From the NCBI RefSeq assembly GCF_025950085.1, contig NZ_JAPDDS010000001.1, positions 620,001-684,000 on the forward strand: a stretch of DNA of 64,000 nt, written 5' to 3'. This document shows positions 51,391-60,548 of the stretch, one piece after another (the first letter of the stretch is position 1; every line of letters starts with the position of its first letter). The notes under the pieces were generated by a model. The model searched no databases, was not told where the DNA came from, and saw only the letters and a program-made list of their open reading frames with translations. The DNA is from Luteolibacter flavescens (lineage in GTDB: Bacteria > Verrucomicrobiota > Verrucomicrobiia > Verrucomicrobiales > Akkermansiaceae). Position numbers and translations under genes: made by a program.

Positions 51391-52521
51391 ATGTTTCAGG
51401 TTCTCGCGCGCGATCCCTCCAGCCAGGCCCGGCGTGGCCGCATGGAATTGGCCCACGGCACGGTGGAGACACCGATTTTCATGCCCGTGGGCACCCAGGG
51501 CACGGTGAAAACCCTGCATCCGGACGAGCTGGAGATGCTCGGAGCCCAGATCATTCTAGGAAATACCTACCACCTGTGGCTGCGGCCCGGGCCGGAAACG
51601 ATCAAGGAATTCGGCGGTCTGCACAAGTTCGCTACTTGGGATCGCCCGATGCTGACGGATTCCGGCGGATTCCAGGTCTGGTCGCTGGCCAAGCTGCGCA
51701 AGATCACCGAGGAGGGCGTGCGCTTCCAGAATCACCTCGACGGGTCGAAGATGATGCTCACCCCGGAGCTGAGCATGGAGATCCAGGCCGCGCTCGGCTC
51801 GGACATTGCCATGCTATTCGACGAGTGCCCCCCCTACCCCTGCGAGCGGATCTACGCCGAGAAATCGCTCGGCCTGACCACCCGCTGGGCAAAGCGCTGC
51901 AAGCACTGGATCGAGACGAACCGCCCCACCAGCGGCACCGGCATCCAGCGCCACTTCGGCATCGTGCAGGGCTCCATCTGGGCCGACCTACGAGAGAAAT
52001 CCGCCCGCGAACTGGTCGATCTCGACTTTGACGGCTACGCGATCGGCGGTGTCTCCGTCGGCGAGCCCGAGGAGGAAATGATGCGCGCCGTGGAGCACAG
52101 CGTCCCCTTCCTGCCGGAGGACAAGCCCCGCTACGCCATGGGTCTCGGCACGCCGCCGCAGATCCTGGAGATGATCGGCCGGGGCGTGGATATGTTTGAC
52201 TGTGTGATGCCTACCCGGGTCGCTCGCCATGGCCAGGCCTTCACCCTCGACGGGCCGATCCATATCAAAAACCTCGCCTACGAGCGGGATCCGCGCCCCC
52301 TTTGCGAGAGCGCCCACCCGCACGTCGCGAGGTTCTCGCGGGCCTACATCCGACACGTTTTCCGTGCCGGGGAAATCCTAGCTTTGCGGTTGCTTTCCTT
52401 CCACAACCTGCATTTCTTCCTCCGCCTTGCCGCCAACGCGCGGGAAGCCATCAGCGAAGGCAAATTCCTTGAATTCAAGGAGTCCTTCATCCGCCGCTAC
52501 ACCCAGTCGAAATCCGAATGA
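51391..52521 (+). CDS. tgt: tRNA-guanine transglycosylase with altered zinc ligands
   Basis: The 376-residue enzyme exchanges guanine 34 of GUN-anticodon tRNAs for preQ1. Family motifs are intact: NTYHLWLRPG, MLTDSGGFQVWSL, GGVSVGEPEEEM, YAMGLGTPPQ and the nucleophile Asp in DMFDCVMPTRVARHG. The Val in GGVSVGE is the residue type of bacterial preQ1-using enzymes. Unusually, the C-terminal zinc site CxCxxC...H is not conserved: aligning on SRAY and the final HNL, the three cysteine positions are Ser307, His309 and Val312, while His338 is kept. Cys305 and His311 are nearby. The start at 51391 is chosen by similarity. The next gene, yajC, overlaps by 4 bases. Confidence 0.96.
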   Translation: MFQVLARDPSSQARRGRMELAHGTVETPIFMPVGTQGTVKTLHPDELEMLGAQIILGNTYHLWLRPGPETIKEFGGLHKFATWDRPMLTDSGGFQVWSLAKLRKITEEGVRFQNHLDGSKMMLTPELSMEIQAALGSDIAMLFDECPPYPCERIYAEKSLGLTTRWAKRCKHWIETNRPTSGTGIQRHFGIVQGSIWADLREKSARELVDLDFDGYAIGGVSVGEPEEEMMRAVEHSVPFLPEDKPRYAMGLGTPPQILEMIGRGVDMFDCVMPTRVARHGQAFTLDGPIHIKNLAYERDPRPLCESAHPHVARFSRAYIRHVFRAGEILALRLLSFHNLHFFLRLAANAREAISEGKFLEFKESFIRRYTQSKSE

Positions 52522-52853
52522 TGCTTTCTCTTGTCACGCTGCTTGCCCAGGCAACCGCCGGCCAATCCCAAGGCGGTCTGTTTGCCCGGCCGGAAATCAT
52601 GATGGTCCTGATGGTCGTCATGTTCTATTTCCTGCTGATCCGTCCCCAGCAGCGCCAGCGTAAGGAACTCCAGAAGCGGATCGACGCCCTGCAAAAGGGC
52701 GACGAGGTGGTCACCACCGCTGGCATCCACGCCATCGTCCATAACATCAAGGACCGCACTGTCGTCCTCAAGGTCGCTGACGGCGTGATGATGGAATTCG
52801 ACAAGCCCGCAGTGGCCACGGTCATCAAGAAGGAAGCTTCCACGACCGCCTGA
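52518..52853 (+). CDS. yajC: Preprotein translocase accessory subunit YajC
   Basis: The 111-residue product has one N-terminal transmembrane helix (IMMVLMVVMFYFLLIRPQQRQRKELQKR) followed by a small cytosolic domain (LQKGDEVVTTAGIHAIVHNIKDRTVVLKVADGVMMEFDKPAV), the standard YajC layout. It associates with SecDF in the Sec holotranslocon. The ATGA overlap with tgt and the secDF gene 43 bases downstream reproduce the widespread tgt-yajC-secDF gene order. Confidence 0.96.
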   Translation: MMLSLVTLLAQATAGQSQGGLFARPEIMMVLMVVMFYFLLIRPQQRQRKELQKRIDALQKGDEVVTTAGIHAIVHNIKDRTVVLKVADGVMMEFDKPAVATVIKKEASTTA

Positions 52854-52896
52854 TCCGTTCGCGCCTTTTGCGCCAACAACCCTTCCCTTTCCCGTC

Positions 52897-55344
52897 ATGC
52901 TCCCGTCCGCGTTGCTCGCAGTGTCTATCTTGAACGACCCGATGGCCTTGTTCCTCTCCGGACTAGTCCTCCTGATCGTTTTCTTCTGGTACTTCGCCAC
53001 CGACCACGAGCGGCGGAAGAGAAACATCGGCACGTTCCTCCTCGCGGGTGTCTGCGCCCTGTCGCTCCTCGCCATCTTCTCGCCGGGTGCGATCAAGGGC
53101 GGCATCGACCTCGTCGGCGGCACCTCCTTCACCCTCCAGGTGCAGCCGAAGACGGACGAACTGACCGGCCAACCGATCTCGCTGACGACCGATGATGTCA
53201 ATCAGGCGAAGAACGTCATCGCGCAGCGCATCAACGCGCTCGGAACCAATGACGCGATCCCCACCGTGCAGGGCACCGACCGCATCGTCCTGCAGTTGCC
53301 CGGCATGAAGGAGGATGAGGCGAAAGACGTCCGCACCCAGATCGAGAAGGTCGCACGCTTGGAAGTCCGCCGGGTAAACAGTGAAGGCTTCACCCCTGGC
53401 CCGAACGGCAAGACCCTCGCCGAGCGGATCAAGGACAATGAGGAAGCCCGCATTCCCGGCTACAAGGTTTACCAGTACGACCGTGAGCGCGAAGGGGTGA
53501 AGACCACCCAGTATCTCCTGCTGAGCAACCGCATCGCATGGACCGGCAAGGACGTCCAGCAGGCCTACCCCGAAACAAAAGGCACAGATCATATCATCGG
53601 CATCCAGCTCACGGGAGCGGGTGGCGACAAGATGTTCAATCTGACCAAGGACATGGTCCCGGGCCAGGACTTCCTCGCCGTCGTTCTGGACGGCAAGGTG
53701 ATCCTCTCCTCCAGCCTGCGCGAAAAAGGCGGTCTCGGTAAGAATTTCCAGATCGATGGCCAAGAAAGCTTCGATGAAGCCCGCAACCTCGCCAATGCCC
53801 TCAAGAATCCCCTTGAGAACCCTCTCAAGATCATCGAGGAGCGCACCGTCACCCCGACCCTCGGTGCCGCCGTGGTCAAACAGGGTGTCTGGGCCGGTAT
53901 CGTCGGTCTCTCCTGCACGGCTCTTTTCGTCCTGATCTACTACCGCACCGCGGGTCTGATCGCCCTCTTCGGTCTGATCGTGAATACCCTGATGATCTTC
54001 GGGGGCATGGCCGTCTTCGGCTTCACCTTCACCCTGCCGGGTATCGCGGGTATGATCCTCTCGGTCGGCATGGCGGTGGATGCGAACGTGCTGATCTACG
54101 AGCGCCTGCGTGAAGAAATGGCTGCTGGCAAGCCCCTGAAGGTCGCCATCAGTGCCTCCTACGACAAGGCCTTCTCCGCCATCTTCGACTCCAACCTCAC
54201 CTCGCTGATCACGGCCGGTGTGCTCTTCTGGATCGGCAGCGGCACCATCAAGGGCTTCGCGGTCACCGTGGTCATCGGTCTTCTCGCCTCGATGTTCTCG
54301 GCCATTCTCGTGACCCGCGTGCTTTTCCGCTGGGTCAACGACCTGAACATCCTCAAGAAGCTCAACTTCCTGAACCTCATCAAGCCGACCAAGATCGACT
54401 TCATGAAGATGGCGAAGCCCGCCTACATCGCCACTGTCGTGCTTCTCCTGACCTGCATCGGTGCCTCCGTTTTCCGGGGTGAAAAGGCTCTCGGCATCGA
54501 CTTCACCGGTGGAACGGTGCTGATGTACCAGCTTCCAGCCGACAAGGAAGTTGCACAAACAGAGGTCGAGAATGCGCTCGGGTCCCTTCAGACATCGAAG
54601 CTTCCGGTGACCCAGGTGGAGCGATCCGTCGCGGGTGAACTGCTGACGATCCGCTGTGCCACCGAGGATTCGACCAAGATCATCGATCACCTTCGGGAAT
54701 CCCTGCCTGCAACCCTCGGCAGCAAGACCGAGGAAGGCACTTTCGCCATCCAGCCCGGCGTCGATACAATCGAGCCAAGCCTCGGGATGGACTTCCTGAA
54801 GAACGCCGGCCTCGCACTCGCGGCAGGCATGCTCGGCATCCTCATTTACATGACGGTGCGCTTCGAGTTCTCCTTCGCGCTCGGTGGCTTCGTCGCACTG
54901 TTGCACGACGTGCTCCTCACGGCGGGTGTGGTGATTCTCTTCGGCGGTGAGCTCTCGCTCATCCACGTGGGCGCGCTGCTGACCATCGCCGGTTACTCGG
55001 TGAACGACACCATCGTTATCTTCGACCGTATCCGCGAGTCCCTGCGTGACGGTGATGGAGACACGAGGGAGCTGATGAACGAGGCCATCAATGCCACCCT
55101 CTCCCGGACGGTGCTGACCTCGATCTCGACCATCGTCACGGTGGCCATCCTCACCTTCTTCGGCGGATCCGCTCTCAAGGACTTCTCTGCGATGATCCTG
55201 GTGGGCCTCGTGATCGCCACCTTCTCCTCCGTCTTCATCGCCTCGCCGGTGGTGCTCTGGTGGAGCAATCGCAAGGGCGGCAGCCTGCGGAAGGAGATCC
55301 TTCAGACCACGCTGGCCGAGTCGGACATCCAAGCCACTCCGTAA
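52897..55344 (+). CDS. secDF: SecD-SecF fusion protein of the Sec translocon
   Basis: The 815-residue protein fuses SecD and SecF, which use the proton gradient to pull proteins out of the Sec channel. The SecD half starts with GGIDLVGGTSFTLQV, has the periplasmic P1 region with NRIAWTGKDVQQAYPE, and the six-helix core containing VGMAVDANVLIYERLREEM. The SecF half begins near residue 500 (MKMAKPAYIATVVLLLT, GIDFTGGTVLMYQL) with AGYSVNDTIVIFDRIRESLR and SRTVLTSISTIVTVAILTFFGG. It has about twelve helices. Fused SecDF is common in PVC bacteria and Bacteroidetes. Confidence 0.97.
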   Translation: MLPSALLAVSILNDPMALFLSGLVLLIVFFWYFATDHERRKRNIGTFLLAGVCALSLLAIFSPGAIKGGIDLVGGTSFTLQVQPKTDELTGQPISLTTDDVNQAKNVIAQRINALGTNDAIPTVQGTDRIVLQLPGMKEDEAKDVRTQIEKVARLEVRRVNSEGFTPGPNGKTLAERIKDNEEARIPGYKVYQYDREREGVKTTQYLLLSNRIAWTGKDVQQAYPETKGTDHIIGIQLTGAGGDKMFNLTKDMVPGQDFLAVVLDGKVILSSSLREKGGLGKNFQIDGQESFDEARNLANALKNPLENPLKIIEERTVTPTLGAAVVKQGVWAGIVGLSCTALFVLIYYRTAGLIALFGLIVNTLMIFGGMAVFGFTFTLPGIAGMILSVGMAVDANVLIYERLREEMAAGKPLKVAISASYDKAFSAIFDSNLTSLITAGVLFWIGSGTIKGFAVTVVIGLLASMFSAILVTRVLFRWVNDLNILKKLNFLNLIKPTKIDFMKMAKPAYIATVVLLLTCIGASVFRGEKALGIDFTGGTVLMYQLPADKEVAQTEVENALGSLQTSKLPVTQVERSVAGELLTIRCATEDSTKIIDHLRESLPATLGSKTEEGTFAIQPGVDTIEPSLGMDFLKNAGLALAAGMLGILIYMTVRFEFSFALGGFVALLHDVLLTAGVVILFGGELSLIHVGALLTIAGYSVNDTIVIFDRIRESLRDGDGDTRELMNEAINATLSRTVLTSISTIVTVAILTFFGGSALKDFSAMILVGLVIATFSSVFIASPVVLWWSNRKGGSLRKEILQTTLAESDIQATP

Positions 55345-55363
55345 GCGCCCTCCCCTGTCTGGC

Positions 55364-56065
55364 ATGAAACGCCTCGTCCTCGGTCTCGCGCTGCTCCTTC
55401 CCGTTCAGGCCGAGGCCGGGACTGCCGGGGACGACGATAGGCTCCCGCTCGGGATCGAGGTCGTCACAGGCTTCCGCACGGACTACGTCCACCGCGGCTT
55501 CCAACTCGCCGGCAGCCTGATCGACGTGCAGGCGGAAGCCGAGGTCGCGCTGAGCGACAAGTGGCTGCTCAATGTGGGCGGTTACTACGGCACGGCAACC
55601 GGCGACGGTGATTTCTCGGAAGCCGCCGCTTTCTTCGACTTCCGCTACGAGACGGAGAAGTGGACCGCCGCCTTTGGCACCACCTGGCGGGAGTACAAGG
55701 ACAGCTTTTTCAAGGACGGCTTCGATCTCGCCCCGTCATTCACCTGGCACCTCACGGATGACTGGGACCTCGGCACCGGGATCGCATACGACACCGGGGA
55801 CGGCGGCTGGTATGGCCACATCGAGGCACGATGGTCGAAGGCCACCGGAGAGAATTCCTTCATCTCCACCGAGGCCGGCACTTCCTGGACCGAAGACTAC
55901 TACGGTAGCAGCGGCTGGCATGACGTGTATGCCCGCGTCGGCTGGACCTATGCCTTCAACCGCAGCGTCTCGGTCACGCCCTTCGTCGGCACCTCCGTTC
56001 CGATGAGCAGCAGCCCGGAGCGCAACCGCCTCTTCGGCGGCGTTTGGTTCGAGGTGAACTTCTGA
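55364..56065 (+). CDS. Exported probable outer-membrane beta-barrel protein
   Basis: The 233-residue product has a signal peptide (MKRLVLGLALLLPVQAEA) and then alternating hydrophobic/polar strands rich in aromatic residues (VVTGFRTDYVHRGFQL, WLLNVGGYYGTATG, WTAAFGTTWREYKDSFF) and ends in FEVNF, an aromatic C-terminal residue as in barrel proteins. It resembles TorF-like putative porins in style, though the family assignment is not certain. It starts 19 bases after secDF and may be co-transcribed with it. Confidence 0.78.
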   Translation: MKRLVLGLALLLPVQAEAGTAGDDDRLPLGIEVVTGFRTDYVHRGFQLAGSLIDVQAEAEVALSDKWLLNVGGYYGTATGDGDFSEAAAFFDFRYETEKWTAAFGTTWREYKDSFFKDGFDLAPSFTWHLTDDWDLGTGIAYDTGDGGWYGHIEARWSKATGENSFISTEAGTSWTEDYYGSSGWHDVYARVGWTYAFNRSVSVTPFVGTSVPMSSSPERNRLFGGVWFEVNF

Positions 56066-56093
56066 CCGAAGTCCCGTCCCGCCGGGCGGGAAA

Positions 56094-56936
56094 TCAGGGA
56101 GCGTCGGACGGCTTTTCGGCCTTGTCCGGCTTCGGCCCCTCGGGTGGCGGAGGGAAATCGGTAGCATCGATCTTCAGGTCCTTGTTCCGGTCCATCTTCT
56201 CGAAAACGTCTTCCTGCTCGTCCTCGCTCTTCCCCTTCAGGAAGCCCGCCTGGCGGAACTCCTCGAAGCTAAGGGCCCCATCGCCATTTTGGTCCAGACG
56301 GCGGATCATCTCCATCGGATGACCGCCCCGGCCACCCTTGTTGCCCTCGGTCTTGCCATCCTTGTTGCCGTTGTTCCAACGGCCTTCGCGGTGAGGCGGA
56401 CCTTCGGGGCGATCCTTTGCCGTGAGCGCGCCGTCGCCATCGCGATCCATGCGCTCGAAAATTTTCCGCTGCCTTTCCTCAGGAAGCTTGGCGACGAAGC
56501 CAAGGTTCTTGAATTCCTCGAAAACGATGCGTCCATCCTTGTCGGCATCGACTTCTTCCAGCGGTTGCATGCGCTCGGGACGGCGTGGAAGCTCATCCGG
56601 GCCGATCCGTCCGTCGCCGTTCTTGTCGAGCCGCTTGAAAATCTCCTCGCGCTTCTCGGGCGTGAGCTGGCTGGGCCGCTCCATGGTCGCGAATTCCTCC
56701 ATGGAAATGAAGCCGTCACCATCGGCATCCGCCTTCTTCCACAGGTCCACCATCCGGCCACCCCACTGTTGAGGCTTTCCGTCCTTGTCCTTCTCCTTGT
56801 TCTCCTTGCCGGGACGGGCGCGATCCTTCGCACCTTCCTTTTGTGCCGGGCGCGCGTCTTCCGTCTTCGGCGGTTCCTGCGACAAGGCGGTACCGGCGAG
56901 CAGAAAGGCAATCCAAGCGGTGTGAGAGGAGTTCAT
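56094..56936 (-). CDS. Exported six-EF-hand protein
   Basis: The 280-residue protein has a signal peptide (AWIAFLLAGTALSQ) and a charged linker, then six EF-hand-like calcium loops: DADGDGFISMEE, DKNGDGRIGPDE, DADKDGRIVFEE, DRDGDGALTAKD, DQNGDGALSFEE and DRNKDLKIDATD (the last lacks Gly at position 6). Between the fourth and fifth lies a basic Asn/Gly/Lys-rich insert. EF-hand proteins of this kind are common in Planctomycetes/Verrucomicrobia and may buffer or sense calcium in the periplasm; no binding partner is visible. It is convergent with the barrel-like gene. Confidence 0.88.
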   Translation of the reverse strand: MNSSHTAWIAFLLAGTALSQEPPKTEDARPAQKEGAKDRARPGKENKEKDKDGKPQQWGGRMVDLWKKADADGDGFISMEEFATMERPSQLTPEKREEIFKRLDKNGDGRIGPDELPRRPERMQPLEEVDADKDGRIVFEEFKNLGFVAKLPEERQRKIFERMDRDGDGALTAKDRPEGPPHREGRWNNGNKDGKTEGNKGGRGGHPMEMIRRLDQNGDGALSFEEFRQAGFLKGKSEDEQEDVFEKMDRNKDLKIDATDFPPPPEGPKPDKAEKPSDAP

Positions 56937-57079
56937 GGGGCCGGAGCGAGAATACCGGGACCTTTACGATCCGCGAGATGGAAAACTCCCGGCAACTTGT
57001 GAAGTTGCGACAGCGTCGGTTTTTTACTCCCCACCGGCAGTCGCGGCAACCCATGCTTCCGCCGTCTTTCCGCGCTCAC

Positions 57080-57991
57080 ATGCACATCCGCGATATCCTG
57101 GCAAACCGCCGCCCGACCTTTTCTTTCGAGTTCTTCCCGCCGAAGTCCGCCGCCGCGGTCGAGGATCTCTACAAGACCATCGTCGAGCTCCAGTCCTGCC
57201 AGCCGTCATTCGTCTCCGTGACCTACGGGGCGGGCGGCAGCACCCGCGAGATGACCCATGATCTGGTCGCGAAGATCCGCCAGACGACCACGGTGCCGCC
57301 GGTGCCGCACCTGACCTGCGTCGGGCACAGCGAATCCCAGATCGAGGAGATCCTGCGCCGCTATGCGGAGGTAGGAGTGAGCAACATCCTCGCTCTACGC
57401 GGGGATCCACCGCGCGATTGGCCGGACTACGACTGGTCGGACTGCGATTTCCGCCACGCCGCAGACCTCGTGCGTTTCATCCGTAAGTTCAATGAATCCG
57501 GCGCGCATCCCGACCCCCGCGGCTTCGGCATTGGCGTCGCCGGCTTCCCGGAAGGCCACCCCGCCACGCCGAACCGCCTGCTGGAACTCGACCACCTGAA
57601 GGCGAAGATCGACGCGGGAGCGGACTACATCTGCACCCAGCTCTTTTTCGACAACCACGACTTTTTCGACTTCCGCGACCGCTGCCGTCTCCACGGCATC
57701 CATGTCCCGATCATCGCGGGCATCATGCCGGTGACATCGCTTTCCGGCATGAGCAGGATGGCTGAGCTGGCGGCTGGTGCGCGCTTCCCCGCGAAGCTCC
57801 TCCGTGCGCTGGACCGCGCGAAGGGTGACCCAGCAGCCGTCGAGAAAGTCGGCATCCACTATGCCGCCCAGCAATGCGCGGAGCTGCTGGACCACGATGT
57901 GGATGGCATCCACTTCTACACGCTCAACAAGAGCAAGGCGACCCGCGAGATCTACGCCAGCCTGGGCCTCGCGACCACGGCGACCGACTGA
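57080..57991 (+). CDS. metF: Methylenetetrahydrofolate reductase
   Basis: MetF reduces 5,10-methylene- to 5-methyl-tetrahydrofolate for methionine synthesis, using FAD. The 303-residue product (from ATG 57080; an ATG at 57053 is possible) shows FSFEFFPPKS with the catalytic Glu, SVTYGAGGSTREMTHDL, PHLTCVGHS, ILALRGDPP, FGIGVAGFPEGHP, ICTQLFFDN and the C-terminal GIHFYTLNKSKATREIY. Length is normal for the bacterial enzyme. No met gene is adjacent. The end is convergent with the AsmA-like gene. Confidence 0.97.
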   Translation: MHIRDILANRRPTFSFEFFPPKSAAAVEDLYKTIVELQSCQPSFVSVTYGAGGSTREMTHDLVAKIRQTTTVPPVPHLTCVGHSESQIEEILRRYAEVGVSNILALRGDPPRDWPDYDWSDCDFRHAADLVRFIRKFNESGAHPDPRGFGIGVAGFPEGHPATPNRLLELDHLKAKIDAGADYICTQLFFDNHDFFDFRDRCRLHGIHVPIIAGIMPVTSLSGMSRMAELAAGARFPAKLLRALDRAKGDPAAVEKVGIHYAAQQCAELLDHDVDGIHFYTLNKSKATREIYASLGLATTATD

Positions 57992-58039
57992 GAGAGAGGC
58001 ACTACCTGACGGGCGTGCGCCCTTCGAAGAGCACGCCAC

Positions 58040-59653
58040 TCAGCGCTCTAGAGCCTCGGCCAGCTCGGTGATCTTTTCCGCCTGTTTGCGCGTGAGTTCC
58101 AGCAGCGGACCATCCAGAGGCACTTCAATCGAGATCCGCTTGGTTTCCGGATCGACCGGGTATGCATCACGCAGGGGCTGATTCCGGTCGAATGCCTCAC
58201 CCATGATGCTGATGCGCATGGTGCCACTGCAACGCAGGGCCTGGGATCGCCGCTCCAAGTCTTCCTTTTGAAGCTGCTCGGTGATTCGCTCCTGAGCGCG
58301 CCGGTCGTAGATTTCGTTGCCCTTTTGCGCAGCGGCACCACCGGTCGGTGCCGAGGCGGAGGCGGAGGCAGCGGACTTGTCAGAGTCGGCACTCGGCTTG
58401 GCGAAAGGCGTGAACCGTGCGGGAACCTTCACGCCATCCGGTCCGACAAGCTCCTGATCGGTGGGATAACGCACCTCCAGATTTCCCTGCATGGTCATCA
58501 GGTCGCCGGCGATCAGATCCACGCGGCTCAGCTTGAGAGCCCCGCCACCCGTCTTGATGTGGAAGCCTCCGCGGGTGAAATCCACCTTGCGGTAGCTGTT
58601 GAAGCGGTCGGCCAATGCCAGGGCCTTCATCAGGTAGAGCCGCTCCTGAATGCTGATCAGCGAACCTTCGTCCAGCTTCACATCACCCTCGAACTGGATA
58701 CCCTCCACCGAATTGGTCGATCCTGATATCGCAAGCTCCCCGGAGATATTGCCCTCCACGTAGTTGGTGGCCACGTCCGGCAGAAGCGACGCGAGCGATA
58801 CCTTCGTGAATTCAGCTCTTCCCGAAACTTCCGGTTTGTTCCCGCCGGTCACCCTCAGATCCTTGAGGACCACCTTGCCATCCTCGCTCTTGAACTTGCC
58901 CTCCTTGATCAGGAGGCCGCCGCGGCTGACCTCCATGACCAGATGCTCGATGGTCAGATTCTTCAGCCAGTTCTGGGAAAACTTGCCCCCTTTGAATTCC
59001 AAGCGCCAGCCTTCGGACGACCGGATGGCGACCATGCGGCTTTTCTCGATCATGCCAGGGGCCCGCAGCGAGTAGCCCCAACTGACCGACGCCTCATCCA
59101 CCTCCACAGAGGAAAACTCGAAACCGGGCCAATCGCGGAAAATCACCTCGCCGAATTTCTTGGCCTGCTCCGGCGAGTCCGCTCCGGCCTTGACCTTCAG
59201 TTCCATGACCTTGGCTTGCAGGGTGCCCGCTTGCCACGGCCCGCTCATCCCGGCCAAAAGCGGCATCTTGAAGCGGACATTCCCTGCATCAAGGCTGTGG
59301 AAAAAGCTGTTCTCCCCCCCTTCCACGGTCACCCGCTGGATCACGGCCTCACCGCTGCTCCGGTGATAATTCACGATCTTCGCCTCGCTGGCCGACAGGC
59401 CATCCCTTAGTCCGCCACCGAGCGATTCCACGAAGCTCTCGGACTTGACCCGCTTCACCAGCCAGACACCGAAGATGGCCGAGGCCACCAGCAGCGCGAT
59501 CGCGACCTTCAGCCCGATGCGCGTGAGGTGGTTGATCGTCATCGCCCAGCCACCGCAACCCGAGATCGAATGACGGAGTTGGAACCAGAACCCCTGGCTT
59601 GCGATCCACTGGCTCAGCTTCTGATTGAACGAATGCGTTTGGTCCGCCTCCAT
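58040..59653 (-). CDS. AsmA-like membrane-anchored protein
   Basis: From the ATG at 59653 the product is 537 residues with one membrane anchor at about 46-66 (IGLKVAIALLVASAIFGVWLV) and a long periplasmic beta-rich part. The section EGNISGELAISGSTNSVEGIQFEGDVKLDEGSL...GGFHIKTGGGALKLSRVDLIAGDLMTMQGNLEV has the repeating strand pattern of the AsmA/TamB C-terminal region. A low-complexity Ser/Ala linker follows near residue 430. AsmA-like proteins are thought to carry phospholipids between membranes. It is divergent from scpA with 103 bases between starts. Confidence 0.7.
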   Translation of the reverse strand: MEADQTHSFNQKLSQWIASQGFWFQLRHSISGCGGWAMTINHLTRIGLKVAIALLVASAIFGVWLVKRVKSESFVESLGGGLRDGLSASEAKIVNYHRSSGEAVIQRVTVEGGENSFFHSLDAGNVRFKMPLLAGMSGPWQAGTLQAKVMELKVKAGADSPEQAKKFGEVIFRDWPGFEFSSVEVDEASVSWGYSLRAPGMIEKSRMVAIRSSEGWRLEFKGGKFSQNWLKNLTIEHLVMEVSRGGLLIKEGKFKSEDGKVVLKDLRVTGGNKPEVSGRAEFTKVSLASLLPDVATNYVEGNISGELAISGSTNSVEGIQFEGDVKLDEGSLISIQERLYLMKALALADRFNSYRKVDFTRGGFHIKTGGGALKLSRVDLIAGDLMTMQGNLEVRYPTDQELVGPDGVKVPARFTPFAKPSADSDKSAASASASAPTGGAAAQKGNEIYDRRAQERITEQLQKEDLERRSQALRCSGTMRISIMGEAFDRNQPLRDAYPVDPETKRISIEVPLDGPLLELTRKQAEKITELAEALER

Positions 59654-59756
59654 GATAAATCCCGCGGGGAGGGCCGGATTACAACGACGCAGGCTCCGGC
59701 ATGCGAGCGCAAATTTCCCCTCGCCCGCCGCGGGGCGATCCCCTACCTGTCCGGCC

Positions 59757-60542
59757 GTGGAAGGCACCGACTACAAGGTCAAACTGGACATCTTCGAGGG
59801 ACCCCTCGACCTGCTTCTTTACCTCATCAAGAAAGACGAGGTCGATATCCATAACATTTCGATCTCCCGCATCACCAGCCAGTATCTCGACTACATCGAG
59901 ACCTTCCGCATGCTGAATATCGATCTCGCTGCCGAGTTCATCCTGATGGCGGCGAACCTGATGTATCTGAAAAGCCGCACGCTGCTGCCCCGCCAGGACC
60001 AGCCACCGGAAGAGGATGCGGAGGAGGACGATCCGCGTTGGGAGCTGATCCGCCAGCTCATCGAATACAAGAAATTCAAGGACGCGGCCGGCTTCCTCAG
60101 CCTGAAGGAAGTCGAGCAGGAAGGCTCCTTCGCCTATCAACCGGAGAAGCCGGATCTCCCGGAAGAGCCGCCAGTCGGGCTCGCCGAGGTCTCCATCTTC
60201 GACCTGATCCGCGCCTTCCAGAACGTGCTGAAGCGCTTCGAGGAATCGCACGATCTCGGAGACATCGTCGATGACCGCTACACCGTGGCTGACAAGATCG
60301 AGATGCTGCTCTTCCGCTTCGTGCCGGGGCAAGCGGCGCGCTTCGACTCGCTTTTCGAGACCGCGACCACGAAGGCAGAGGTCATTGTCACCTTCCTCGC
60401 CGTGCTGGAACTGATGAAAATGAACCAGTTCATTCTCCGCCAAACCCACCTGCTGGGTGAGATCGAGATCGAGCGACGGATTCACACCGCCGCCCACGTC
60501 GAGGCCGGGGAAGAGGAGCGACTCGAGGAGTCGGAAGCCTGA
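59757..60542 (+). CDS. scpA: Segregation and condensation protein A
   Basis: ScpA is the kleisin subunit of the SMC-ScpAB chromosome condensation complex. I start it at the GTG at 59757 (VEGTDYKVKLDIFEGPLDLLLYLI), where similarity begins; an upstream TTG in frame at 59625 adds residues unlike the family. The 261-residue product has the N-terminal SMC-neck-binding helices (DEVDIHNISISRITSQYLDYIE, EFILMAANLMYLKSRTLLP), an acidic linker, and the C-terminal winged helix (EVIVTFLAVLELMKMNQF). scpB and smc are not in the window. Confidence 0.95.
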   Translation: MEGTDYKVKLDIFEGPLDLLLYLIKKDEVDIHNISISRITSQYLDYIETFRMLNIDLAAEFILMAANLMYLKSRTLLPRQDQPPEEDAEEDDPRWELIRQLIEYKKFKDAAGFLSLKEVEQEGSFAYQPEKPDLPEEPPVGLAEVSIFDLIRAFQNVLKRFEESHDLGDIVDDRYTVADKIEMLLFRFVPGQAARFDSLFETATTKAEVIVTFLAVLELMKMNQFILRQTHLLGEIEIERRIHTAAHVEAGEEERLEESEA

Positions 60543-60548
60543 CCCTCG

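Noticed and set aside
52963-55365. An 800-codon open frame antisense to secDF
   Set aside because: Low-complexity Asp/Glu/Gly/His residues with no domain; secDF is fully supported.
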